Below are positions 18,950-27,540 of a DNA stretch of 64,000 nt, in pieces. The position numbers and the translations under genes are program-made. Under the pieces are notes generated by a model. That model made no database searches. It had not been told where the DNA came from and saw only the letters and a list, made by a program, of their open reading frames with translations. The DNA comes from Thermoplasmata archaeon (lineage in GTDB: Archaea > Thermoplasmatota > Thermoplasmata > Lutacidiplasmatales > UBA184). Numbering within the stretch: the stretch's first letter is position 1; every line of letters begins with the position of its first letter. Location: positions 62,001 to 126,000 of the forward strand of contig DAHXNZ010000001.1 of NCBI GenBank assembly GCA_027365105.1. Direction: 5' to 3'.

Positions 18950-19746
18950 TCAGATGGCGATTTCGGCGAGCCTGCCCCCGGACAGAACTGGAGGGACGAC
19001 CTGCCGATATTGATCGGCGGCAGGTGAGGAATGAGAGCGGAAAAGCCCGGTAGCCCTCCCCGGCACGCTCTGCAGGTTCCGCACCGCCTCCTGGCCAACT
19101 CCGATATTCGCCAGGTCGTCGGTGAGGATCTCCACCTGGCACTTATAGAGCGCCCCCTCCTCGAGCAGAAGCGCCATCCGCTGCTGCTCCGATTGGTTCC
19201 GTGAACTCGACACTCTTCAACCACCGCAGCGCCTGCGCGCCAGACAGGTCGTCGTACTTGGTCGCCTCGCGGTTGAGGTGGTGACCGACCAGCAGGCCTC
19301 TCAGCTGGTTCGTGGTCCGCCGGAACTTGTCGACCTGCTCCTCGCGCATCCGCACCACGTCGCGCAGACGCTCGATCTCCTCGGAGGGGAGGTAGGCCCT
19401 CGGGAAGTAGTCGAGTCGCACGAGGTGGGCGAGCGTCCGGGCCTCATTGCGGTCGGTCTTGGTCTCGGAGGCGGTGATCGCCCTCAGCGCGCGGGGATGG
19501 GCCATCCAGATTTCCCAGCCCCCATCCCGCAGCTGGCGGGCTACCGCGTTCCCCGCGGTCGACGCTTCGAGGCCGACCGGGACCTTCCGAGCTCCGAGCC
19601 GCCTCCACTCGCGCGCCTTGAGGTCGAGTCCGTCGGAGTCGGTGCGCACCTAAGCCCTCGCCGACCACGGCCCCCGCGACATCCGCGGGACACCAGGCGC
19701 ATTTGCCCTGGTGGACATTGATCCCGACGTAGTGGTCCCCGCCCAT
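18950..19746 (-). pseudogene. IS110-family (DEDD) transposase, frameshifted remnant
   Basis: Three frames joined: MGGDHYVGINVHQGKCAWCPADVAGAVVGEGLGAH | ...ARKVPVGLEASTAGNAVARQLRDGGWEIWMAHPRALRAITASETKTDRNEARTLAHLVRLDYFPRAYLPSEEIERLRDVVRMREEQVDKFRRTTNQLRGLL | ...QRMALLLEEGALYKCQVEILTDDLANIGVGQEAVRNLQSVPG. Confidence 0.85.
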
Positions 19747-19902
19747 CGTCTCAACTCCCCGTCGTCACGTTCATCTGTCTCCGCATGCTCTCCCTCGCCT
19801 GGCCACGGGTCCCGGCGGGAGGGGCGAGCCGAAGAGCTCTCCAAGCTCCTCGACAGGTGTCCGCGCTCAGGGGAGTGCGTTCCCAGAATCTCTCGCCGGT
19901 GA

Positions 19903-19964
19903 GCGGCGCCCAGTCTTGGGTACGAGCTCCTGTCAAGGGGCCCAAAGAGTGTACCGGGCGCCGC
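19903..19964 (-). ncRNA. candidate IS110 bridge-RNA-like structured segment
   Basis: Perfect 9-bp stem GCGGCGCCC (19903-19911)/GGGCGCCGC (19956-19964) enclosing TTGGG/CCCAA and CTCC/GGGG helices, about 150-220 bp upstream of the transposase remnant start. Confidence 0.3.
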
Positions 19965-20360
19965 GGACTCGGGGCCATACCCCAGCCAGAGGGCGAGCCC
20001 ATTGACGATGAACTACCTCGCACCCTTGGTTCTTTGACCCGGCTCCGTGCCCCAACAGCCGCCTGTCCCTACTGGCCGGCCGATGAGGTCCATTGCGCTG
20101 ACGGACCCGCCGTCCGTGCGACGACATTGAAGGCCGTGTCCGGGGTCGCAGTCCGTTCGATCACCCGGCCCTTTTCAGGACCCGGGGAGCACATCACAGG
20201 AGATGACACCCTCTGCGTCTGCCAGTTGGGATCCGAAGTCATGCATGATGACCCCCCATCGGGACCGTTCGATGGCACGGACTCAAGTCGTAGGGCCGGT
20301 TCCGAGGGAGGTGCCGGCGGAAACCCGGGTCGGTTCGCCGCAACACGGATTAGTTACGAT

Positions 20361-20374
20361 TATTAAGCTTAATA
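20361..20374. promoter_or_regulatory. perfect 14-bp palindrome TATTAAGCTTAATA (possible operator)
   Basis: Read directly; AT-rich palindrome in GC-rich DNA upstream of 20447. Confidence 0.4.
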
Positions 20375-20405
20375 TGGACGTGTCAAACCCAGACACTGAT
20401 GGGTC

Positions 20406-20417
20406 GAATATAAATAC
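20406..20417 (+). promoter_or_regulatory. TATA box for 20447
   Basis: gaatataaatac about 35 bp upstream of ATG. Confidence 0.5.
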
Positions 20418-20446
20418 TGGAACAAACCAGCGGTGCTCGAGCATCC

Positions 20447-21037
20447 ATGCGGAAAACACATCGGCTCGCCTCAAGGAATCCTGCCCGACTGTGGTTCGTT
20501 GCGACTGTGGTTGCCATGATAGGCATCACCATCGGCGCCGTATTTGCCGCAAGCGCCTTGGTCCCGCACACAGTCAGCCAGCAGACGTCGGGCTTCCAGA
20601 GTAAATTTGTGGACGTACCGGCCTTTAATTCCAGTTCCGCCGCTTTGTCAGCGGCCTTCGCCCCGTCCGGGAGCACCAGTTGCACCACCCCGGGAACTTC
20701 GAGCGCCCCAATCGCCATCGGAACGACAGCCATTGTAAACTATTACAACGGCACGGCGAGCACCGGAAAGTGCCATGCTGGCAATTTCAGCGAGGTGTTC
20801 AACGTCACCACCGTGGCCGGTGTGGCCGGTTCCTGGAACTTCACATTCTTAATCAACGTGAGCTCTTCAAGCAGTGGGTCTCCGGCCCAGCCGGTGTATA
20901 CGGTGTACACGTTTTCGACCGTCTACTCGACATCATCATCTACCACCAAGGTCGACCTCACCATTTACCTGGAGTTTGGAACCTTCATCCCGGCGAATGG
21001 AATCCAGTCCATCAACCTCCTGGTGAGCCCGGCTTAA
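20447..21037 (+). CDS. secreted/membrane-anchored protein, paralogue 3
   Basis: N-terminal TM (LWFVATVVAMIGITIGAVFAASALVPHTVSQ), SGSTSCTTPG, C-terminal LTIYLEFGTFIPANGIQSINLLV. Confidence 0.75.
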   Translation: MRKTHRLASRNPARLWFVATVVAMIGITIGAVFAASALVPHTVSQQTSGFQSKFVDVPAFNSSSAALSAAFAPSGSTSCTTPGTSSAPIAIGTTAIVNYYNGTASTGKCHAGNFSEVFNVTTVAGVAGSWNFTFLINVSSSSSGSPAQPVYTVYTFSTVYSTSSSTTKVDLTIYLEFGTFIPANGIQSINLLVSPA

Positions 21038-21132
21038 GCCGGGTTTCTTGTCCATCAGCGGACCGGATTTCGGTCGGACGGTTGGACCGCCGGTGCCCGA
21101 TGTTCGGGACTTGGGTCCGTCTCGGGGGCCCC

Positions 21133-21432
21133 ATGGAAGGTCATGGGCGGCCGATCCCGGCCGTCAAAAGGGACCGGCTGACCTTCGGCGCGGCACTGGA
21201 GCGCTTCGTCCGGGTGGCGCCTGTGTCCACCTTGGCACTCCTTGGGGCCGGCCTGGTCCTCTCCGGGCTGACAGTCCTGACCTGGATTTGGAGAACCCCA
21301 TTCGGATTCTCGAGTTTTCCGGTCTGGGTCATCTTTGCCATTAACGCCGGCGTGTCGCTGGCGGGGGGCCTGATGCAGATGGCGGGGTCGGGTCCTCGGG
21401 TTAGGGCTCGAGCGAGACGGGCCGGCCGTTGA
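21133..21432 (+). CDS. small membrane protein (2 TM)
   Basis: MEGHGRPIPAVKRDRLTFGAALERFVRVAPVSTLALLGAGLVLSGLTVLTWIW...; in-frame within ORF 20680..21432. Confidence 0.5.
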   Translation: MEGHGRPIPAVKRDRLTFGAALERFVRVAPVSTLALLGAGLVLSGLTVLTWIWRTPFGFSSFPVWVIFAINAGVSLAGGLMQMAGSGPRVRARARRAGR

Positions 21433-22498
21433 CGACCGCAGGCGGGTTCCAGCGGCTGCGGGCGAGCCCCACCAAAAGAGCCGTGACCGCGCCGATGAGC
21501 CCGCCGATAAGGGTGTCGACCACCCGATCGATAGCCACGGTGATCCCGGCCGGGGCCAGCAGGTTGAGCAGTACGACGACAAACGGGGTCAGGAACAAGG
21601 CATAGAGAAGATAGTTGGCCCTTTGCATGACGATCGCCGCACTGATGAACACCCCGAGTATCGGAAGACTGAACGAGGCCGGCAGGAGCAGGGAGGTGAT
21701 GATTCCACCCAGCCCAGCGCCCAGAATCGTTCCCGTGATCCGAGATCCCATCCGCTCCAGTGTGGCGTTCAGCGAGGATCGCATCACGACGATGATGGTG
21801 AGGAGAACCCAGTAATCTCGGGGAAGCCCCAGGACGACCCCGACCAGCAACCCGATCGAAACCGCCGCACCCGTCGCAACCGCGGAGGCCCACTGGGACC
21901 GGGTGATCGCTCCGGTCAAGGCCTCCCCCCCGGCGTCTGGAGGCGGGAAGGAGGCGGGCCGGACGCGACGCCAGCGGGTCGCGATCGCCACCAGTACGAG
22001 AGCCCAGGCGCCCCCCAGAAGGAACAAGGCGAAGACGACCGAAAGGGAGGGGGATCCGCTACTGCGGAGGCCCAGACCGATGACAAAACAGGCCGACACA
22101 ACGATCATCAACTCCGGGAGCGCCGCCCGGTAGCTCATCACCTCGATACCCAGGATCGCGACGCCAGAGAGAGGTACCGCCCAAAAGACGGGGGCCATCC
22201 CGAGTCCCGCCCCCGCGGTGAACGCGAGCGCGTTCAGGATCGCGGCGAGGCCCAGCACTTTCCACCACCGACCGGGATCGGCGGTCAGCAGGACCAGCAG
22301 CACGTTGAGGGCGCCGATCGACGCCAGGACCGACTCCCCCAGCTCGCCGAGGAGGACTCCAACGCCCAGCGGTAGGACAATCCAGGCCCCCACCGCAACG
22401 GCGGGTCCGACGGAAATCAACTCCCGACGAATCGAGAGGGATGGGAGGAGGCTCCGGAGACCGACACCACCAGGTCGGTGAGGGGACGCCGGTTCCAT
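21401..22498 (-). CDS. FUSC-like (aromatic acid exporter/YccS-type) membrane protein
   Basis: Start at MEPASPHRPGG; hydrophobic repeats with GLPRDYWVLLTIIVVMRSSLNATLERMGSRITGTILGAGLGGII motif. Confidence 0.8.
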   Translation of the reverse strand: MEPASPHRPGGVGLRSLLPSLSIRRELISVGPAVAVGAWIVLPLGVGVLLGELGESVLASIGALNVLLVLLTADPGRWWKVLGLAAILNALAFTAGAGLGMAPVFWAVPLSGVAILGIEVMSYRAALPELMIVVSACFVIGLGLRSSGSPSLSVVFALFLLGGAWALVLVAIATRWRRVRPASFPPPDAGGEALTGAITRSQWASAVATGAAVSIGLLVGVVLGLPRDYWVLLTIIVVMRSSLNATLERMGSRITGTILGAGLGGIITSLLLPASFSLPILGVFISAAIVMQRANYLLYALFLTPFVVVLLNLLAPAGITVAIDRVVDTLIGGLIGAVTALLVGLARSRWNPPAVVNGRPVSLEP

Positions 22499-22976
22499 CG
22501 CGTCCTCAATCCCGCCCGGGTGATAGCCCCTTGCGCGGAGCCACGGGTCTACCCGGCCTGGTTCTCGCCATCCAATCACCCATGGTGACCGACGGAGCCG
22601 TGGTCGGGAACGCGGCGTCGGGAACCCCCGGGCCTTACTCGGACCCCGCGGATCAGGGCGACCCCGGCGGTCCCGAGATGAAGACAGAGGGGGGCTGCAC
22701 CTCACCGGCACGCCCGGTAGAACGCCCGGCGCTGGCCTCTGCTCGATCGGCGCTCTCGACCTGCGGGACCACCGGGAACGCGGCCTTCTTTCTGCCCTCG
22801 ACCTGGGGCGTCCTCGGATCGCCTCCCCAACCGAGGCTCGGGTCAACCCCTGGGCGGGTGGATCACGGTGAGGAGGATCGAACGCGGCAGCGCATATTTT
22901 CCGTCACCATGGGGAACCCTCTCGGCCCGTCAGTCCTTGGCGATCCTCCCCTCCGACCGAAGGGAGGGTGGGAAGG

Positions 22977-22991
22977 GGTGGGAGCACGGGG
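22977..22991. repeat. putative attL: 15-bp direct repeat GGTGGGAGCACGGGG
   Basis: Identical to 55636-55650, the 3' end of tRNA-Trp on the minus strand (CCCCGTGCTCCCACC). Confidence 0.7.
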
Positions 22992-23268
22992 GTTCAGGGA
23001 ACACCCGTGGCAAGCCTGTGCCCTCCCCTGCTGGATTTGGCCGTGTGGGGGCGTGGCTAGATGGCAGCCGCGTCTCGATCCATCGAGCGTCAGCGTGTAA
23101 CTGGCTCGCTGACTGATCAGGCCCGGGAGAATCTGGAGGCTCAATGGCTCGGTCTTAATCGACGGCCGTCGGACTTCCCCATCCTGTGGGACCTCTACTG
23201 GCGCGTTCTCGGCCCGCTAGCGCCAGTACCCACAGACATCCACGTCCTCGAGGAGGTGCTCCTGAGAT

Positions 23269-23512
23269 GAGGGCCTCACTGTCGCCCCGGATCCACGCAC
23301 GAGAGGAGCGGGCACTCCCGTTAGGTCAGGCAGATGCGCGAAAGGTAACTCCGGCCCCATCAGGGATCTGTCTGACGCCCGCCATTACAGCCCTTTGCGG
23401 GTCGTGTCACTCGAGAATCCGCGTCAACGAGATACTGGGGATCTCGTTCTGCGAGATCCACGGTCTCGGCGTTGCATTCGCATTCCCCAGTTTGGCTATT
23501 CGGGGGGCCTAA
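23269..23512 (+). CDS. small protein with possible Zn site (CxxC-x14-CxxH)
   Basis: MRASLSPRIHAREERALPLGQADARKVTPAPSGICLTPAITALCGSCHSRIRVNEILGISFCEIHGLGVAFAF... Confidence 0.3.
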
Positions 23513-23682
23513 CCCCATGCTTTGCGCTTTTCCTTCCACCTCTGCCGCTCTCGCCCCCCAACCCATCCCATCCCATCCCCGGTCCGCCCCGCGTACACCA
23601 CACCACCACCCACCCACCGCAACGGCACCGCACCTAACCACCCCAGCTAGCTCACGTCAGAGAAGCCGAAAGACATGGTCCC

Positions 23683-23784
23683 AACCGGGGTTGAACCCCG
23701 GTTCCCCAACCCCGGTTGCGAACCGGGGTTCACGTCAGACGGAGGGCTTCCTTGGACGCTGAATCCATGGCCCCAACCCCGGTT
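23683..23784. repeat. iteron cluster: five 10-bp AACCGGGGTT/AACCCCGGTT units
   Basis: 23683-23692(+), 23694-23703(-), 23708-23717(-), 23721-23730(+), 23775-23784(-), plus flanking TCACGTCAGA direct repeat at 23652-23661 and 23730-23739. Confidence 0.75.
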
Positions 23785-24333
23785 GGGACAGTGCCTAAGG
23801 GGCTAAAGGGACACGTTCCCCACGGCCGAGAGAAGGAGTGGGAAAAGGTCGGCCGGACGGTCTCAGTTCAGCTGACAGCACCGGTAGAGTTGATCCAATG
23901 GCTCCGCTCTAACGGCTACGTCCTGTCGAGGGTGTTCCAGGAGGCTGGGTCTCGCCTCATGAACGGCGGGGATCTGGACCGTATCGGCAAGCAGATCGAG
24001 TTTCACCGCGAGCAGGTAACGATCCTTGAGGCCGCGCTATCGAAGCTGAAGGAGCGGCGTGATGAGATGGATGCCGTCGCGTCAGCGGAGAGGGCTCGCC
24101 TCGCCGAAATCCAGGAGTTGACGGCGTTATTTTGGGAGGAGGGCCGCGGCGACTCCCGCCATTACAGCAGGCGAGCGAACCTCGCATGGTTGGAGGGGCG
24201 GGTCTCGAGTTCTAAGTCGCTGAGGGGGTCGAGTGCGGAAGACATTCTCGACCTCGTGCTGGCCGGTGGGGATCGCCCCGACGGGAACGTCCGCAGCGGC
24301 CAATGCTCCAGGGCAGCGGAGGGATCGCGATGA
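23767..24333 (+). CDS. coiled-coil protein with possible ribbon-helix-helix-like N-terminus
   Basis: RTVSVQLTAPVELIQWLRSNGYVLSRVFQEAGSRLM followed by IEFHREQVTILEAALSKLKERRDEM coiled coil; directly downstream of iterons. Confidence 0.6.
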   Translation: MAPTPVGTVPKGLKGHVPHGREKEWEKVGRTVSVQLTAPVELIQWLRSNGYVLSRVFQEAGSRLMNGGDLDRIGKQIEFHREQVTILEAALSKLKERRDEMDAVASAERARLAEIQELTALFWEEGRGDSRHYSRRANLAWLEGRVSSSKSLRGSSAEDILDLVLAGGDRPDGNVRSGQCSRAAEGSR

Positions 24334-24893
24334 CCAACGGCACTCTGGGAGACATCGTGCCTGTTTCTGGCAGGGGGTCGAGGGAGTGGGTAAACGGCTG
24401 GCTCCGCCGGTACCACTACCTCGGGGCTCTCCCTGGATGGCGGTACGCAGCTGCCCTGCGAAAACCCGAAAACGACCTCCTATGGGACGGTGTGGTCGTC
24501 GTCGGAACGCCTGCCAGCTGGGTGCTCGCCAGTAGAGATTTCCTCGAGGTGCGCCGACTCGCACTTCATCCGGGTGCCCCGAAGAACGCGGGATCCTACC
24601 TACTCGGTCACGTCAAGCGGTGGGCAGCGCGCAATGGGGTCCCTCGCCTGGTCTCCTATGCCGACCCTGCGGCGCGGGGCCCGACGAACTGCCCGGGGAA
24701 CGAGCACCGAGGAATGGTGTATCTCGCGGCGGGGTTCCGTTCCGATGGGCCATCGAGCGACCACTCTCGGGAGAAGATCTCGGGATCCCGAGCCGGGCGT
24801 CGGGGAGCGGCTTACCTCACGGGTCACTTGGGCCCGAAGCTTCGGTTTGTCTGGGAAGCAGCCCCAAACGGGCAGGATGGCGGTGCCCCATGA
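24330..24893 (+). CDS. Mom-like / phage GNAT-fold DNA-modification protein (putative)
   Basis: WLRRYHYLGALPGWRYAAALR...GVVVVG...FLEVRRLALHPGAPKNAGSYLLGHVKRWAARNGVPRLVSYADPA...HRGMVYLAAGFRSDG resembles the Mom-family pattern. Confidence 0.55.
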   Translation: MTNGTLGDIVPVSGRGSREWVNGWLRRYHYLGALPGWRYAAALRKPENDLLWDGVVVVGTPASWVLASRDFLEVRRLALHPGAPKNAGSYLLGHVKRWAARNGVPRLVSYADPAARGPTNCPGNEHRGMVYLAAGFRSDGPSSDHSREKISGSRAGRRGAAYLTGHLGPKLRFVWEAAPNGQDGGAP

Positions 24894-25183
24894 CACGCAC
24901 GGTCTGCCTCTCCGATCTGACCGATAGGGAGAAGGACAACACTATCCTCGTCCTTGCCGGATACGCCAGAGCCCTGAAGGCCCTCGTGGAGGAGGCAGCC
25001 GCGACAAACGGACGGCTTGAGCGCCAATTGGACCAGCTGCTCGAGGACTACGGGCCGCGTCTGGCGTTCCTCGAGACCAGCTACCGTCGATCCGTACTCA
25101 GCAAGCAGGACGCGGCCGCTGAGGCGACGCGGAATGACCGCTTCTGGGGGCGGTTGCGAGGGCCAGGAGGGGGGCAGTCATGA
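24890..25183 (+). CDS. hypothetical protein
   Basis: 97 aa, ATGA overlap with upstream ORF, Arg/Glu-rich helix. Confidence 0.55.
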   Translation: MTRTVCLSDLTDREKDNTILVLAGYARALKALVEEAAATNGRLERQLDQLLEDYGPRLAFLETSYRRSVLSKQDAAAEATRNDRFWGRLRGPGGGQS

Positions 25184-25347
25184 GCCTCGAGTGGATCCTC
25201 GCGGCCTTCGAAGGCGTAGCCCGGGGCGGCATCAGCGACTGGGCGGCCATCCTGGCCGTGGATGGAGCTCTCCTCTTAGGGGTCTGGGCCGGGTATCTGT
25301 TGGGTCGGAACGGCTCGGGACGGAACTACTGGAGGCCGGGGGCATGA
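25180..25347 (+). CDS. small single-TM protein
   Basis: MSLEWILAAFEGVARGGISDWAAILAVDGALLLGVWAGYLLGRNGSGRNYWRPGA*, ATGA overlaps on both sides. Confidence 0.5.
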   Translation: MSLEWILAAFEGVARGGISDWAAILAVDGALLLGVWAGYLLGRNGSGRNYWRPGA

Positions 25348-25796
25348 GTCGCCGCACCGTGACCGCCGTGGACGCGTTCTGCGGAGCCGGTGGTGGAGAA
25401 CCCCGACCCCGCCGCGACCCGATCCCCTTCCACCCGCGATTCAACGAGGCGATCCTTCGGGGCGAGAAAACGGTAACTCGCCGCTTCCGGCCTCGACACG
25501 TAGATCAATGGCTGCGAGCGAAGAACCCGGTCGAGGGGAGGCGCCCCGACAAGTGGCCGGGGTTTGCGGATCTGGTTGTCACCGACTGCAGATCCGTTCG
25601 GCTCCAGTCGATCGACAAGCAGGAGGCGAGGCTTGAGGGTCTCGGCTCGGTCTACGAGTTTGAGCAGGTATGGCGCCAGCTCTACGAAAGGGACCCGTAC
25701 CGCCGGTGGGAGCGTAACCCGCCGGTCTTCCGGATCGAGTTCAGGTGCGTTTCGCCCCCGGCAGTGCGGTTCGTGCCGCTGGAAGTCGAGGCGTGA
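25344..25796 (+). CDS. ASCH-domain-like protein with a C5-methyltransferase motif-I-like N-terminus
   Basis: MSRRTVTAVDAFCGAGGGEPR then IPFHPRFNEAILRGEKTVTRRFRPRHV...CRSVRLQSIDKQEARLEG. Confidence 0.6.
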   Translation: MSRRTVTAVDAFCGAGGGEPRPRRDPIPFHPRFNEAILRGEKTVTRRFRPRHVDQWLRAKNPVEGRRPDKWPGFADLVVTDCRSVRLQSIDKQEARLEGLGSVYEFEQVWRQLYERDPYRRWERNPPVFRIEFRCVSPPAVRFVPLEVEA

Positions 25797-26076
25797 AGCC
25801 TCTAAGACAACCCGATGTGTAGAGAGCTGGACGGGGCGCCAATCGGCCCGAACGAATCGCGAAAGCGAGGTCTTGGCGGACGTAGGCGGCGTTCCTCCTC
25901 TCACGCTGTTCTGAGCCGCCCCGGCGCCCCGCCCCTAGGCATCCACTCCATGCGGAGAGTTTTTCCCTACGAGTTTCATCAACAGGACGTGTGTGGCGGG
26001 CGGATACGCCACACACACCGCCCGCCCCGCACCCAGAGAGAACGATGCGGGAACGAGAGTTGAGCGGGGGCCTGCG

Positions 26077-26793
26077 GTGAGTGAGAAGGGGAAATCGAAG
26101 GGGCAGCGGCTGTTCATCTTCGCTTTCGCGGCGGTGATCGTGGCGTTGGTCATGGTCCCGGTCGCCGCGTCGATCGGGAGCTCGCTGGCGGCCCCGTTCG
26201 ACAACAGCGTCGTGCTCAGCGGGCAGAGCGGTGTCACATCGATCTGGGCCAACGATACCTATCAGATTCCCTTCACGCAGAACACCACCAGCCACGCCTA
26301 CGAGTTCTCGTACCCTGCCACCTACTACTCGGCCTACCTTGTGACGAATCTCACTGTCGAGGAGCTCCAGGCCTACTCCGTGGGTTCTCTCGTCCTGGAC
26401 ACCTCGGACAGCGGTGCAGGTAACGTCACATTCGGTCTCGGAACCAACGCGGCCACATTCACGCCGTATGCCCTGGTTCCCGCCAGCAAGATGTCATCGG
26501 TTACGATCGCGCTCTCTCCTGCGTGGCTGCTCGGGAACCAAAGCGAGCACGTGATGCTCGAGGTGGCCACCTCCGTGGTGACCCTTTCCGTATCCGTTGC
26601 CGCCCACGGTAACACTGGGCTCTCCTCGTGGTTTGGACCCGCGCTCGCCGAGAATGTCGGCTACATTCTGGGAGGTATCGCGATCTTCGGGTTCGGGCTG
26701 CTCGCGATGCCCTGGGCTGACATCGACATCCGCAAGATCAGGGGGACGGCCAGCATGCTCACGCGTCGGCGCGCCACCCGGAGGTCCCGCTGA
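26077..26793 (+). CDS. membrane-anchored extracellular protein (N- and C-terminal TM)
   Basis: GTG start; IFAFAAVIVALVMVPVAASIG... N-x-S/T-rich ectodomain ...VGYILGGIAIFGFGLLAMPW. Confidence 0.7.
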   Translation: MSEKGKSKGQRLFIFAFAAVIVALVMVPVAASIGSSLAAPFDNSVVLSGQSGVTSIWANDTYQIPFTQNTTSHAYEFSYPATYYSAYLVTNLTVEELQAYSVGSLVLDTSDSGAGNVTFGLGTNAATFTPYALVPASKMSSVTIALSPAWLLGNQSEHVMLEVATSVVTLSVSVAAHGNTGLSSWFGPALAENVGYILGGIAIFGFGLLAMPWADIDIRKIRGTASMLTRRRATRRSR

Positions 26794-27239
26794 TGGCTCG
26801 GATCCGCATTGCAGGAGCCGCCCGGAACTGGGACCTTGGGGCGATCATCGTTGCCGTGATCGCCAGTCTCCTGTTCGCGGTCTCACTGCTCTCGCGCCCC
26901 CAGGTGGTCATTCTGAACCACACGGTCGTGATCAGTCAGGGTCTCGTTGTTCCCGCCATCCTAGTCGGGGCGCTCTTCTGGGCCGCGATAGAAGTGATGA
27001 CGCCCCCGGGGAAGGGGATCGCCGACCTGCTGATCCGGTCGTTGGTGGGGTTCATCATCGGTGGGATTGTCGGTGGTATCCTAGGCTATTCGTTCAGCTT
27101 CGGCGATTACCTCCTCGCCCCGGCCTTCGCCGGGAATGCGGGCGCGATCTTCGAGCTCGTCGCGATCCTGTTCCTCGGCATGGTGGTGATCTGGGACGCG
27201 GCCTGGTCTCATCGCCGCCAATACGTGAGGTGGCAGTAG
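26793..27239 (+). CDS. 4-TM membrane protein
   Basis: LGAIIVAVIASLLFAVSLL, VVPAILVGALFWAAIEVM, LVGFIIGGIVGGILGYSF, IFELVAILFLGMVVIW. Confidence 0.7.
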   Translation: MARIRIAGAARNWDLGAIIVAVIASLLFAVSLLSRPQVVILNHTVVISQGLVVPAILVGALFWAAIEVMTPPGKGIADLLIRSLVGFIIGGIVGGILGYSFSFGDYLLAPAFAGNAGAIFELVAILFLGMVVIWDAAWSHRRQYVRWQ

Positions 27240-27240
27240 G

Positions 27241-27531
27241 ATGTCCAGCAACATCGGCCAGACGATCTTCAACTCGATCTGGCAGCTCCTGCTGGGGTTT
27301 CTGCAGACGATCCTCGGCGGGGTTGCGAACGCGTTCACCGGCGTCTTTGGAGCGTTCGCCGGGGGCCTGGACACCATGTTCGAGGGCTGGGGCTACGCCC
27401 TCGGGGCATACGGGATCTGGGGCCCCCTGATGACGGTAGTGAGCCTCGCGATCGCCGGCCTCGTGGGCTACCTTTTCCTCGATTTCATGGACGCGGAGAA
27501 GGACCTCTCGGAAGACGAAGAAGAGGCATAG
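27241..27531 (+). CDS. small membrane protein, tandem paralogue A
   Basis: 96 aa; shares GWGYALGAYGIWGPLMTV with QWGYTVGQYGFWVPILIV of the next ORF. Confidence 0.7.
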   Translation: MSSNIGQTIFNSIWQLLLGFLQTILGGVANAFTGVFGAFAGGLDTMFEGWGYALGAYGIWGPLMTVVSLAIAGLVGYLFLDFMDAEKDLSEDEEEA

Positions 27532-27540
27532 GGGAGGTCC

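Noticed and set aside
22441-23100. 219-aa + ORF spanning the putative attL
   Set aside because: No domain pattern, low-complexity composition, and it crosses the proposed integration boundary.
23683-23784. CRISPR array
   Set aside because: The units are 10-bp inverted iterons with 1-45 bp spacing, not 24-37 bp repeats with regular spacers; no cas genes in the window.
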